NCBI GenBank assembly: GCA_015039365.1 | Contig: WION01000387.1 | Location: forward strand, 1 to 49,522 | DNA from: Amanita rubescens | Lineage: Eukaryota; Basidiomycota; Agaricomycetes; Agaricales; Amanitaceae | Length of the DNA: 49,522 bases | Direction of reading: 5' to 3' | Shown: in pieces, positions 11,370 to 21,316 of the stretch | Position numbering within the stretch: position 1 is the first letter of the stretch | How the letters are laid out: the number at the start of each line of letters is the position of its first letter | The notes under the pieces: generated by a model | The model's database searches: none | What the model was told of the DNA's origin: nothing | The model's input: only the letters and a program-made list of their open reading frames with translations | Translations under genes and position numbers: made by a program

Positions 11370-12546
11370 ATGTCGTCTCTCCTTCGTCGTATCCCCACCT
11401 TATCATACACCATCCAAAACATCCTTATTTCTACATCGACAATAATATCGTCCGTCTCGTCTTTACTTCTTACCGCCACCGTTATTCTCCCTCTCTCCAT
11501 TGTTCGAGTCATCTTGCCTAATCAAATGAAGGCGGATGCTTTGGCCTTCCAGCGGGGCACACACCCCCATGACCAACGCAAAGTCGTCCTTATCGTAGGT
11601 GCTAGTCACGGAATCGGCCGCAACGTCGTCCGAGAGTACGCCTATGAAGAGGGCACCACGATCATTGCCGTGTCCAGGTCCATGGGTGCGCCCAGCCGAG
11701 CTTATTAAACCGATAAGCTAATATATGCGAGCATATAGAAAAGTTGGAAGCTATGGTTTCTGACATCGGACCTATGCGAGCGAGTATACGTCTAGAGGCC
11801 CTTGATATGAGTGTTCTGCAAAGCAAGATTATCTGAACTACCAGTGAATGGGACTGCAAATACGGTCCCATAACTCACGTATATGCGATCAGCGCCACCT
11901 CTAATCATCTGGACAATGAGAAGCCATATGACTTGGTACGTGTCATTCTGCATTTTGACACGCTATTTATCTTGGAGGGATGGGTAGGACACTACCGTTA
12001 ATGTCAACATTGTAGCCACAGTTATGGCGTCCTACGAGTTCATGAAACCCCGGCGATATGGCACTATTGTGAGTCTCTTTTTTGCGACGGGTCCACGCTC
12101 TGACACCTGCTACAGTGCGTCGTAGGATCAGTGGCAGGATTGTTCAATCCTGCCAACATCATTTCATATTCGTCCACCAAAGCCTTCATTGAAACATTTA
12201 CGTCCTCGCTGCGAATCCTAGCTCTCGAAGATAATATTGAGGTGATCACAGTTTTCCCTGGCCTCGTTGATACACACATGACGTCCAAGATGCGAGGGCA
12301 AGGCAGCACAATTCCTGAGTATGAATTTGCGTCCGCAACAAAGAAAATGAAACGTAGGGTCGAAGGCAATGGTGTTGGTGTTATTGCATGGCCGGTCAGG
12401 CAAGCTATGGTGATGTATGCTCTCCGCGGTACGCACATTTAGGCTTTGATGAAAAACTAGATTAATCTATCTGAATAGCTCTCAATCCGATCTGCGAAGA
12501 TTTGGGTAGATACATTCATATGCGGCGGGGCTTGCTGGCAAGGTGA
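11370..12546 (+). pseudogene. Short-chain dehydrogenase/reductase with in-frame TGA
   Basis: Spliced reading gives an SDR of the NAD(P)-dependent oxidoreductase superfamily. It starts at a CACCATG, has a hydrophobic N-terminal segment that could anchor it in a membrane, and a cofactor loop VGASHGIG (normally TGxxxGIG). The catalytic Ser lies in VVGSVAG, and Tyr and Lys in ISYSSTKAF. Four GT-AG introns join in phase, the last linking YALR to ALNPICEDLG and a stop at 12,544-12,546. The reading is broken once, by TGA at 11,834-11,836 after LQSKII; the frame downstream (TTSEWDCKYGPITHVYA) stays coding. Termination there would remove the active site. A membrane-attached SDR such as 3-ketodihydrosphingosine reductase is a possible relative, but I cannot decide. 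Confidence 0.65.
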
Positions 12547-12812
12547 CCTGACCTAACAATAACCGTCGCAAATGGTTTGTTGCTTTACATTCTGGGGACT
12601 TTTTGTAGATATTGGCACGTGAAAGAATCGTGAAGGAAAGAACTTATGTTACTGGTCGCCCTAGTTGATTTTTGCGGTGGTTTTACGATTTTTGCTTCGG
12701 CGTCAAAAGGGTGTGAATTAGGCTATCGGCATTCCCACAAGAAGTTTGTCACACCTTTTAACTGCTGCGTACGCAGGCATCCATCGTTGCTTTGCTTTAT
12801 CAGACGACATCA

Positions 12813-13528
12813 ATGGGTCCCAGTTCACCGCTCTACGTTATGAACCACAAAGACGACAAGTTTGACGATGTCATACATGCAGTCACTCGCTTGTTACAGC
12901 AAGGTACGACGCTCCGATCGAGCTGTACCTATGACGGTCACTGATGTGATTTCGGATTTCAGCGTTCGACGAACTGATACGATTTCTCCAGTGTATCGTA
13001 CGGTTCATCCTCCGACTGCCTCAGACGATTAAGAACATCGACTTTGAGCGACTAGGACAAGTCCTCGTCTCAGCAGGACAACATTGTAAGAGAGAAAAAT
13101 AAATGCCATCACAAAACCTGTTACTAAAATAGACGTTAAAAGTGTCTCAATTTTTCATTGACCACGAGCGAGCCATTGCAGTGGTCCTGTTCATTCTTTC
13201 AAATGGACTCCTTCACTGTGTAGCGCTCAGGAATTCCAACGGAACTCAGAGAGGTGTGTTGTATATCAAGCCTCACGCGCCTGAGCTGCGCGCTGCGTAG
13301 TACCCCTATATCCTCACATTCTTTCTTCCAGAAGGCCTACTAATGACCGCCCATCAAACTTCGCGGACATATGGAGCAGTTCATACACGATACTACCCAA
13401 GTCCCAACGACAGGTACCAACCACGTGTGACTAATCCGTTGGCATTATTCGGTTGGTTATTGATGATAGCGTCTGTTGCGCTCTTCATCGATTCCTTGCA
13501 TGAAACAAGCGGTTCTCTCAGTTTCTAG
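12813..13528 (+). CDS. Membrane-associated hypothetical protein, paralogue 1
   Basis: Not a family I can name. Four exons encode about 200 aa. The pieces in order are an N-terminal polar segment (NHKDDKFDDVIHAVTRLLQQ), an amphipathic region (LIRFLQCIVRFILRLPQTI), a helix FFIDHERAIAVVLFILSNG and a C-terminal hydrophobic helix LALFGWLLMIASVALFIDSL. The second intron works only with the AG at GTTAAAAG just before TGTCTCAATT. The gene next door at 13,847 has the same exon plan and similar sequence (LLQQ/VSQQ, RLPQTI/QLPQMI, IDHERAIAVVLFILS/IEHERLLALILFVLS), so the two are tandem duplicates. Likely an integral membrane protein; role unknown. Confidence 0.5.
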
Positions 13529-13846
13529 TACTGACACGTACGTTGAGCATGTAATATAGCATGTACATTAGGCAAACAGCATCGAACTATGCAAGATTCC
13601 TTTCCAGGGTATGCTGGGGTGCGCACCGAATTTTGACTTGAAAAGCGCAGTAGGTCCACGCGTAGTTCACATGAATTGTGTTATATTACTCCTTGATTTC
13701 ATAAAGTCTAAATGACCTTCGTGTCAATGGAACATTGAGTCAAAACGATGGGACCCACAAGTTTATATACTCCCACGACATTTCCACAGCTTTTAATTGC
13801 AAGCGCCAACGTTCATTCCATCTACCAAACCGCATCAGTAGTTCCA

Positions 13847-14567
13847 ATGCCCCCGTTCTGGACTATGGACCACAGAGACGACACCTACGAGCAAATCAGA
13901 CGCGGAATTGTTCGCGTGTCACAGCAAGGTACGGCAATGATCTCACCTACGTGCATGAGATTTGGTTCGGGATGTCTGAGTGGCGTCGATTTTAAAGGCT
14001 TTGATATGGCGACGCAAATTCTGCGTCGGATCGTGCTATTCATTCTGCAACTTCCTCAAATGATCGACACCGAAGCAAGACAGGCCCTTCTCAGCGGAGA
14101 ACACGAAGGTGAGGACAATCTGTACATGCCGTATTGTCACTGAACAATGCATATTAGCGATTAAATTTGTTATTGAACATGAGCGACTCCTTGCACTGAT
14201 TTTGTTCGTTTTGTCATATATGAAGATTTTTGGGACCATTCTCAACATCATCTTCTTCATTCCGCGACACATTTCACTTGTCGTCCTTTGGTGTCTTGGC
14301 TTCAGGAGAGACGGAATAGAAGATGGTACGTTGTGTTAGGCGTCTTTGCACCACTATCCTCACATTTTCTTCCCAGCTACCTTTGCTTCCAGTTACCAAT
14401 CGCGCAATTATGTCGGGAATGTCCTGCCCAATAGCCCCTTTTCTAGATGTCAGTCGATAGGGGCGGCCAGGTTCCGAGTACCTGTTAACGAGGAGCTGGT
14501 CAGCTGGGTGTTTTGGATAGCATCTATCTGCCTCTATGCAGATTATTTGTATCGGCAGCAGGCATAA
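13847..14567 (+). CDS. Membrane-associated hypothetical protein, paralogue 2
   Basis: Tandem paralogue of the gene at 12,813. Its start MPPFWTMDHRDDTYEQIRR aligns with MNHKDDKFDD in the neighbour, so the ATG at 13,847 is preferred over the earlier one at 13,748. Three GT-AG introns separate exons ending VSQQ, GEHE and GIED. It contains LRRIVLFILQLPQMID, then IEHERLLALILFVLSYMKIF and a further hydrophobic run (TILNIIFFIPRHISLVVLW), and ends with a hydrophobic helix (LVSWVFWIASICLYADYLY). Two or three membrane passes are plausible. A damaged third copy lies at 16.9-17.4 kb. Confidence 0.5.
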
Positions 14568-14693
14568 TGTCAATTTACACTGTGAAGAATTCCACCCACC
14601 TTTTTAAAGAAACCAAGGGAGCAAACGCGCGGAGTTTTGTCCACCTTTTTTGTACCGAACAGTCATAGTACGTAAGACCTCCCAAACCCTCAC

Positions 14694-15564
14694 CTACAAA
14701 AGAGCCCAATCATCCGGTTTCGTTGCCTTTCGTAACTTCTCCATTAAATCCTTATCAGTCCTAACCTGCTCCCGATAATATCGAACGAATGGAAGCAACT
14801 CTCCTTTACTCTTGCCTCCGTACACATCGAATTCGATGGTCATGTCATTGTCAGCCAGCCATACGACCATGAAATCGAGATCTCTTCTATCGGAACGTCG
14901 TTTAGACACTGCCTTTGGATATGTGGAGTCACGATTTTGATACCACCGCTTTATCTTGGTAAGTAAAAGGACCCCGGGGTGCAGGATTTCAATCTCTACG
15001 AAGAACACTTATAAGAGGGGAACATATGTAAAGGGCATGGCCTACGCAGTCCTGATTCGTGCGGAATTTTGACTGTGGGCCCCACAACGGTGGGAAGACC
15101 CAACGATCCAGTTGAGAGCGTTTCAATCAAGACGTTGTCTTTGCTTGCCCGAACTAGCTCTTCACCAGTTAGATTGTCTTTGAGTTCCTGTATTTCTCGA
15201 TTCACACCCTGTATGATTTGAAACGAAAAATAACCTGCCTTTACGAAGTAGAGCTTCAAGCCCACAGAAGCAAATTGATTGTTACAATCTAATATCTTCT
15301 GGCGCAAACCCTCCATTGTCAAGCTTTTCGTGTCAATAAGCACATCGATATCGTGGATAGAGATTAGATAGGGGTACGGGGAAGACCTGTCGTAAGACTT
15401 ATCTGGGTGGGGCGAGAGCTGCCAAGTAGCGACCACGCAAATCCACCAATATACGCATGAGGGCACCCCAGGTGTTGGAGATACGCTGATAGATATGCGG
15501 CGGCTTTAAAATGGTCGAGTTGAGATGTTGTGATTGAAATTATGTTCGACCGTGGCGTGCTCAT
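14694..15564 (-). CDS. Nucleotidyltransferase-fold protein, contains a probable AT-AC intron
   Basis: Resembles fungal proteins of the DNA-polymerase-beta-like nucleotidyltransferase fold. The Gly-Gly motif is in AYIGGFAWSLLGSSRPTQ and the Asp-x-Asp metal motif in DIDVLID. Later blocks are ETLSTGSLGLPTVVGP, HPGVLLLTKIKRW, RRDLDFMVVWLADN and PDDWALL before the stop at 14,694. The start at 15,564 (MSTPRSNIIS) is preferred over an in-frame ATG at 15,609. Two introns: the downstream one is ordinary GT-AG (within 15,001-15,056). The upstream one must join Gln of SSRPTQ to Asp of DIDVLID and is 50 nt with borders ATAAGT and CCAC (about 15,350-15,399). No GT-AG alternative keeps both motifs. Substrate unknown; related folds include AbiE-type proteins and tRNA nucleotidyltransferases. 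Confidence 0.6.
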
Positions 15565-15607
15565 AGTACGAGTCCAAGTGTGACGCGCGACGCGTGACGT
15601 AGAATAC

Positions 15608-16465
15608 ATGTCAACATCTCAGATAACGTGCAGCCACGTTGCACCTCTTAAACAGAACAACGATGACATTCTGCGTCGCGAACCTGCGGAAGTGGTGGAC
15701 ATGGCATTGGGAAAATTACAAACAGCAGGCATAGTTATGCTAGAGTGGCTGGCTTTGCTTTACCGCAGGATGAATGTTCCTGTTATCATAAAGGGACGTA
15801 TTTTCATTTCTATGCCCGTTCCAATGGTAATATCGAGAATTTCTTAATAGAACTATTCATACCTCGTGCCAGACGAGCAGCTAGACAAAGCCTCCGCCCT
15901 TCTCTCTTCAATGGGCCTCCCCCTTTCGCCCCACTCGACGCTTCTTCTGATGACAGACGGGGACTTTCAAGCCAAAGCGCGCCTCCATCGGATCACCATT
16001 TGGACCTTGCCTTCGTCTGTACAGCATCTGGCCCTCTATCCGCAATCATTTTCTACCCTTGACGACTCGGAACTCGAAGAAATGCCGCCTTCCCACCTCT
16101 CTACTACCTCATCCCTATGTAAATCGATCCGTGTACCTTCTCCACCAGCGGTCTACGCGTCAATCTTTCGCTTGTTGCTTCGTTACCCAAAACATTGCGC
16201 CACAACAACTGTACTTCTGTCGGATCTATCGGAACTTATCGGATACGATCTCCTTGGCTTGGAGGATGGATATTTGGATCCATACGATGAAGAAGCGTTA
16301 GCTGCAGTGGGGCTGAACCAGAGGTTGAAGCACGGTGCCAAGATTGTATCGCAATGGGGAATTGACGGCGCTTGGCGCCCAGGTGAAGAATGGATAGGAG
16401 ATGCACTGGCTGCGGTCGTTGCAGGGACAGGGGATCTCCAGTGTCTTCCTTGTAAGGAAGAGTAA
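15608..16465 (+). CDS. Hypothetical fungal protein with disrupted 5' part
   Basis: The main coding block, opening NYSYLVPDEQLDKASALLSS after an acceptor-like TTAATAG near 15,850, runs 200 codons to the stop at 16,465. It contains SPHSTLLLMTDGDFQ, SVQHLALYPQSF, YASIFRLLLRYPKHC and GLEDGYLDPYDEEAL. I recall similar uncharacterised proteins in mushrooms but no function. The 5' part, from ATG 15,608, reads LEWLALLYRRMNVPVIIKG in one frame and then GTYFHFYARSN in the next, which suggests a 1-nt deletion. No intron longer than 24 nt would bridge it to the main block. An IIKGGTYFHFY-like string could be the Gly-Gly start of a second nucleotidyltransferase-like fold. Either 5' exon sequence was lost or the gene is a pseudogene. 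It is divergent from the nucleotidyltransferase gene, with start codons 44 bp apart. Confidence 0.45.
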
Positions 16466-16625
16466 CCCGGGGCCTTTTGTGGTAGGTCGTCCTTCGTCAA
16501 GCCTATTACGACCTTTAGTTGATGTTTGTGGTGTGCTTCTAGGCAGTTTACCTATCAACGTCGTACGGGAGACCGGCATGGTATATTTCAGATAAACCTG
16601 ATCGCGTACTCGCACCCACTTTGAG

Positions 16626-16690
16626 CATGAGTCCGTCAAGATTCGATCGAGATTCAACATCATCGTTCCTTTGATACGATCATTCCGTTG
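16626..16690 (+). repeat. Short dispersed repeat, copy 1
   Basis: GTCAAGATTCGATCGAGATT with the following CATCATCGTTCCTTTGAT matches 19,143-19,210, with scattered differences and a small insertion. Both lie in 3' flanks of unrelated plus-strand genes, directly before CATTCCRWTTG-type sequence. Confidence 0.5.
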
Positions 16691-16925
16691 GCGTGCGGCA
16701 CGCGCCGACGCCCTACGGATCATATCATCTGTAAGTCAATATCATGCAGTATGCAAAAACGTTGTTTATATGAGAGTAGTAAGTACATGCAATGTACAAA
16801 TAGTACAATATATGCCCATATAAAAAAATGAGATGAGTAATCGGTTATGTAGAAGGAAAAAAAATTGGTAATGCAGGATCCGGTCAGTTGTGCAAGAAAG
16901 GGGGCAAGGAACCTTGACTTGAGTG
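16691..16925 (+). repeat. Dispersed repeat of about 240 bp, copy 1
   Basis: Direct-orientation match to 21,303-21,560. Shared blocks include GGCGTGCGGCACGC, CATCTGTAAGTCAA, AGTAAGTACATGCAATGTAC, ATAGTACAATATATGCCCAT, GATGAGTAATCGGTTA and GGTCAGTTGTGCAAGAA, with differing poly-A lengths. No terminal repeats were recognised. It may be a SINE-like or truncated element, or duplicated intron-like DNA. Confidence 0.6.
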
Positions 16926-17435
16926 AACTCCTTGACTGTGTAGCGCTCAGGAATTCCAGCAGAACCCAGAGAGGCGTGTTGTATCAAGCCTCACACCAAC
17001 ATTTATCCCATTTACCAAACCGCCTCAGTAGTTCCAATGCGCCCGTTCTGGACTATGAATCACAGAGACGACACCTAGGAGCAATTCAGAATTGTTCGCG
17101 TACAGCAAGGTACGACATCTCACCTATGTGCAGATTTGGTCCAGGACGTCTGAGTGGCGTCAATATTAAGGCTTTGGTATGGCGACGCAAATCCTGCGTC
17201 AGATCGTGTTGTTCATTCTGCAACTTCCTCAAATGATCGGAAACATCGACACCGAACAAGCAAGACAGGCTCTTCTCAACGGAGAACACGAGGGCCGTAT
17301 TGTCACTGAAAATGCACATGATTAACGATTAAATTTGTCCTTCCCCTTGCGCTGATTTTGTTCGTTTTGTCATATACGATGATATTTGGGACCATTCTCG
17401 GCACAATCTTCTTCATTCCGCGACACATTAAGTGG
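16926..17435 (+). pseudogene. Chimeric pseudo-copy of the tandem membrane-protein genes
   Basis: The first 60 bp match the end of exon 3 and start of intron 3 of paralogue 1 (GTGTAGCGCTCAGGAATTCC, AGAGAGGYGTGTTGTAT). The sequence then switches to the 5' flank of paralogue 2 (TACCAAACCGCMTCAGTAGT) and follows that gene through its third exon. The ATG at 17,037 is followed by a stop TAG at 17,076-17,078, where paralogue 2 has TAC GAG. Later exons carry indels, and the match ends near GCGACACATTAAGTGG. This fits duplication of the two-gene block followed by a deletion that fused the copies. Confidence 0.7.
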
Positions 17436-18505
17436 AATGGGTGCTAAGAAGGTTGGGCCGATGATTGAAATCGCCGCAAAACCGTGTTGAGTTGACAACC
17501 GTGTATGAAATGTAACGCGTAACTCCGTGACAGGCTATCACAGTCGACCCTGATCAGCGTTGATCTTGTCCGCGTCTTGGTTCACCCGATTTTTCTTCTC
17601 AAAGCCGCAAAAAACGAAGGACTCTTTACCGTAACCCTAAATGAGCCATATCCCTCACCGTTTGGAACGCTTCCAGGCGCGAAAAATAAGTAGCGCAACC
17701 AAGCGATACTGTTCACTTTTTTACAAGCCACAGGCCCCATCCCTCGGAGAAGCAGAGCAACCATCGATATCAATCTGCGAATAGCGGTTGAGCCGTAGTT
17801 CGACTTTTGTGATCTCATTTCACTCCTTTTTCGGCTTATCTTCGGTCAGAAGGCGTTAAAGCGTATGGTGTATCTTGGCCCAGTGTGATCTATTTATTGG
17901 TCAGCTAATCGTGCTTAGCTTACCCCACAATAAACGATCCCTTTCAGCTGCTCTGCTACCATATTAGGGCTTTTTGCCACAGGTCAACGTCCGAGGAACC
18001 ACGGAGTTTTTGTGATTTGGGGAAAACCACGATAGCTGCAAGTCAGCGACAGTATTTTTAGGTCCCATTATTACTTTCTTCCCATGCCAATCAGCATAAA
18101 ATACGTTGTGAAACAGCAGAATTATTCGCTTCGTGTAACCTCACGCCTCCAATCCCGCTCATTGTGGTACCTCTTGTCCGCAACGATGAAGGGTTTGCTA
18201 GAATGTGTAATACAAAGGGGTACGAACGTCTATTCTCTTTTGCCTAGACGTTACTGGATATGTTTTAGTTTATCACATAGTTTCAAAAAATCCTCGCTAC
18301 ACGGCATTAGTCTTGATGTTATGGTCACTTAACCCATCCATGCCCTTCAAAATATGCTATATCGTGTTCTACAATTTCCCAAAAGCCATTCTTCTTCACA
18401 TTATCAGTTGTTTCAAATCGAACGACTCGTCCCAACAAAACGGCATGGCACTTCCGGTTATCACATATCTTTACCATTGCTGATGGCTATTCAGACCCCT
18501 GTACT
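17436..18505. other. Unassigned region
   Basis: Forward and reverse frames here (for example a 78-codon reverse frame at 17,582-17,818) have no recognisable motif or splice logic. The sequence is moderately AT-rich. I see no repeat structure or RNA gene. Confidence 0.35.
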
Positions 18506-18775
18506 ATGACCGAACGTCGCTCACTGCTGCACGAACATAGTCCATCTGGTCGTTATTTCGCAACGCATCAATCCTACAATACTCCGGCTGATCCATATGA
18601 CTTTGATATTGAAGACCAAAACATAGTCGGCGACAGCACTGCCATGCTGTGTTTCATCGACGTGATTACAAAGTGGATTAGCATGCAAATGTTTTTTGCA
18701 GCTCTGGTCATCTTCATCAGGTCTTTTCGCGTGCCGGCTGATGTACCTAGCCGCGTACCAAAAAATGTCTTCTAA
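18506..18775 (+). CDS. Hypothetical protein with one membrane segment
   Basis: An 89-codon frame from ATG 18,506. It has a polar N-terminus with several His and Ser and an acidic patch (DPYDFDIEDQNIVGDS), then a hydrophobic helix (WISMQMFFAALVIFIRSF). A possible intron follows VPKN (GTCTTC ... ATACTAG, ending about 18,811), after which an open frame continues to about 18,950, so the gene may be longer. Not recognised. The hydrophobic helix and the nearby tandem membrane genes suggest a similar kind of protein, but I see no sequence similarity. Confidence 0.3.
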   Translation: MTERRSLLHEHSPSGRYFATHQSYNTPADPYDFDIEDQNIVGDSTAMLCFIDVITKWISMQMFFAALVIFIRSFRVPADVPSRVPKNVF

Positions 18776-18959
18776 ATTATTTGTTTGGTATTGACATTGA
18801 CTGATACTAGCGTAACCGAAGATTCCATAACGGGCAACATTCCTGGAAGCGAGTAAGTAGTTCCCCGTCATATTTGGAGACGCTGGCAAATTCCGAAGCC
18901 AAATATAACCCGGGACGACTGCTTCTACTCGCACGACCCACATCTATTTAGCAATCTGA

Positions 18960-19280
18960 CATTGCCCAGAAAAGGCTTTGAAGTACTTATTCAATGTGAT
19001 GCGAAGCTACATTGCCAACGATCTGATGGCAGCCAGAGGTCATGGATTGGTATTCCAACAATGAGGCTTTGGTATTGTAGCTCTATCGAATCATCCAATG
19101 AACCGCAGGGTCTTAATAATTCTCGCTGCTTAAGTGGCAGCGCGTCAAGATTCGATCGGGATTTAGCATCACCATTCCTTTGATCGCACGCCTATGATCA
19201 TTCCAATTGCTTGGGTGGCGTGCCAATGACGGAATTCTACTGTTACAAACTAGTGTTTAAGACTACACGGCAATGACACT
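18960..19280. repeat. 3' flank with short dispersed repeat, copy 2
   Basis: Contains the partner of 16,626-16,690 at about 19,143-19,210 (GTCAAGATTCGATCGGGATT, then ACCATTCCTTTGAT). No coding exon is recognised. Confidence 0.4.
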
Positions 19281-19796
19281 CTAACTGCCTTCCCTGCACC
19301 AACCATCGCTGTCGGTGATGTAGTCAAGAAGTCCAGAGGGTTGCCTCTGGCCGCCTTTGTTGGTAGCGGTGTCAGCGTAATGGCACGACCTGTACATCGA
19401 GCAAGTCAGCTCCGTGCTGCCATTCTGCGAAAAACCGTTAGATCGCGTCAACTTGTACCAAAAAAGGGAATACAGCCAACCTTGCCGTTGACATCGTAGT
19501 AAGCTGAGAGAAATTCAGTGTCGTACATATTCGTGTAGAGGAAATCGGCTTACTGTTGACAAAGCCACACTTGAAGTCACTGACATCATCGCAAGCCGTG
19601 AAACAAGCTTAATCACAAGTTAACATCGAACAAAAGAATATAGAGTCACAGCCTTACCCTCGGGGTTTGGGACAAGTGTATAAGTGAGATAGTCAGGAGC
19701 CACTGTAGCTGCGTCGAGGTTGGAGAAAGTGGAAAGGTAATAGGCTGACGCCGCAGTGGCAGCACCGAGAGCGAGGATGAGCGAAGCGAAGCGCAT
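19281..19796 (-). CDS. Secreted Cys-rich protein, fruit-body-protein-like
   Basis: About 119 aa in four exons. The start at 19,796 gives a textbook signal peptide (MRFASLILALGAATAASA). The mature chain has six cysteines in CFTACDD, KCGF, LTCSMYRSCH and GWC, with the signature FVNTYYDVNGK followed by GSTELTC. Three GT-AG introns (after PE, after FVN and after NGK) join in phase; the stop is CTA on the plus strand at 19,281-19,283. The TACxxxxxC / FVNTYYDVNGK pattern resembles secreted PAN/Apple-like proteins that fungal genome projects often label fruit-body specific; that label is from memory. A TATTTAA element lies about 65 bp upstream, and two 74-bp tandem repeats lie just beyond it. Confidence 0.7.
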
Positions 19797-19886
19797 TGCA
19801 AATGTAGACTGTAGGCGAAAAGACGCGAGTCTGAGGTTGACGTCTTACGCACCAGGTTAAATACCTCTGTTGTTTACATATGTTCA

Positions 19887-20034
19887 ATTGCTATCGTGAC
19901 TCCCGGAACGTTCACCACTCAAATCAGAGAGCTAGGAACGCCTAAATGTCGTTCCGTTTAATTGCTATCGTGACTCCCGGACCGTTCGCGACTCAAATCG
20001 GAGAGCTAAGAGCGCCCAAATGTCATTTCCCGAA
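19887..20034. repeat. Two 74-bp tandem repeats upstream of the secreted protein
   Basis: Units at 19,887-19,960 and 19,961-20,034 share ATTGCTATCGTGACTCCCGG, CGTTC, CGACTCAAATC (CACTCAAATC in the first) and GAGAGCTA, then CCYAAATGTC. They lie 90-240 bp upstream of the gene's ATG and so may carry duplicated regulatory sites. Confidence 0.7.
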
Positions 20035-21233
20035 CATGTGCAGGTCGCTCTCACTCGCATACCATGACTGCGATACATGACTTGAAAATCCAATCAATCA
20101 TAATCCTTCATCGCCTTCGTTGTGCTTAAGTCTGTAAAACTTGTTTGTCGGCCTTGGCATAAATTTCAAATCTCCTGGATATTCTATCCTGAGTGAATGA
20201 TTGTTCAAAATACACGGGTGACGTACCGGACATTGACATTGGCATGACGTTAGGTCCCCTGACCGCTGACCATTGGAGACACGAACATCTGAACGTCGAA
20301 TCTATTTATATACCATGTGAAGTTTGCTTACAGTCTTACAGACTAGTTTCGTCGTTCCATTGTTTGTAATCGCTGTGGCCGTAAGCATCTCCCCTTGATT
20401 GAAATGAACCGAGGATCAAACAAGATATCGGTCCGGATTTTACCGAACTTGGAATCCTGTCTCTGTTGCGTGGTCCGCATCCAACTGCAACTCACACCAC
20501 TGTGAGCCATGTCTCTTCCATCTCAGGCGATGTCCGCTGATAAAAATCCAGAAAGTAGATATGCAAATTCAACATGAATGCGCCAGTCCAGGAACGATAA
20601 ACAAGAGGGGTACGATGCCGTACGTGAGCAAATGAGGGAACTGAAACGAGTGTTAGGCGCTCAGATCTTGGTGTGTTTTGTTTTCTACACTCAGATGTCA
20701 GTTTTGGGGAAAGGATCATTCACGAGAGGAAATGGGATAGACTTTACTTGAGCGGGTCCTGATGGGCGAAGCCCCCCGGCCCGAAACCCTGGGGGTTGAC
20801 AAAGCGAGCTGTGAGAGTGGGCAGGCACCGAGCAGGTCAGCCTTTCGACTTTCGACAGTGCGTCGGACTAAGAAGGAGGGAACATGTCTGAAGGGCAGCT
20901 GCGGGTGGGGCGCGAAAAGGTTCGGAGGCTGCTGTAACGTAACCAAGCAGCTCTAATGGCGCGTCACGAGAGCGGAAAGAGAAAGCAGAGGTATACCGTG
21001 ACCGTGGCAAAGGCCACACATCTCACACGTAGACTACATTCTACGTACCGCCCTCGGCTGAGACTCTTAGAATTACCACCACCCAATTTGTTCTTTGCTC
21101 AACGTGCTGGCATAAGATTCAAGCAACGGAAATGGACCGAAAACCTTTGCTAAAGACGTCCTGATAAATGTCGCCCATGAACCACTCCCAGGTGTATTTC
21201 CGGTCACTTTTCTCGCCTGGCCGTCTGACGGCG
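20035..21233. other. Long non-coding stretch
   Basis: No gene recognised over about 1.2 kb. A TATA-like CTATTTATATACC is at about 20,301-20,313. From 20,755 to 20,945 the sequence is unusually GC-rich and can form hairpins (for example CCCCC ... GGGGG around 20,774-20,796), with overlapping short frames on both strands. I could not match it to a known structured RNA. Confidence 0.3.
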
Positions 21234-21316
21234 CGTGCATTTAAAAGGATGTTGGCGCCTTCGACGAGGATACGTTTACCTGAGGAGAGGGCGGAGTGGA
21301 TGGGGGCGTGCGGCAC
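21234..21316 (-). pseudogene. Fragment resembling adenylosuccinate synthase
   Basis: Reverse translation reads IHSALSSGKRILVEGAN, which resembles the IHxAL-GKxhLVEGAN segment of adenylosuccinate synthase (IMP to adenylosuccinate in AMP synthesis), then decays (ILLNARAV). No other part of the enzyme is nearby. The dispersed repeat begins at its 5' edge, so the fragment may be a remnant carried or cut by that repeat. Confidence 0.4.
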
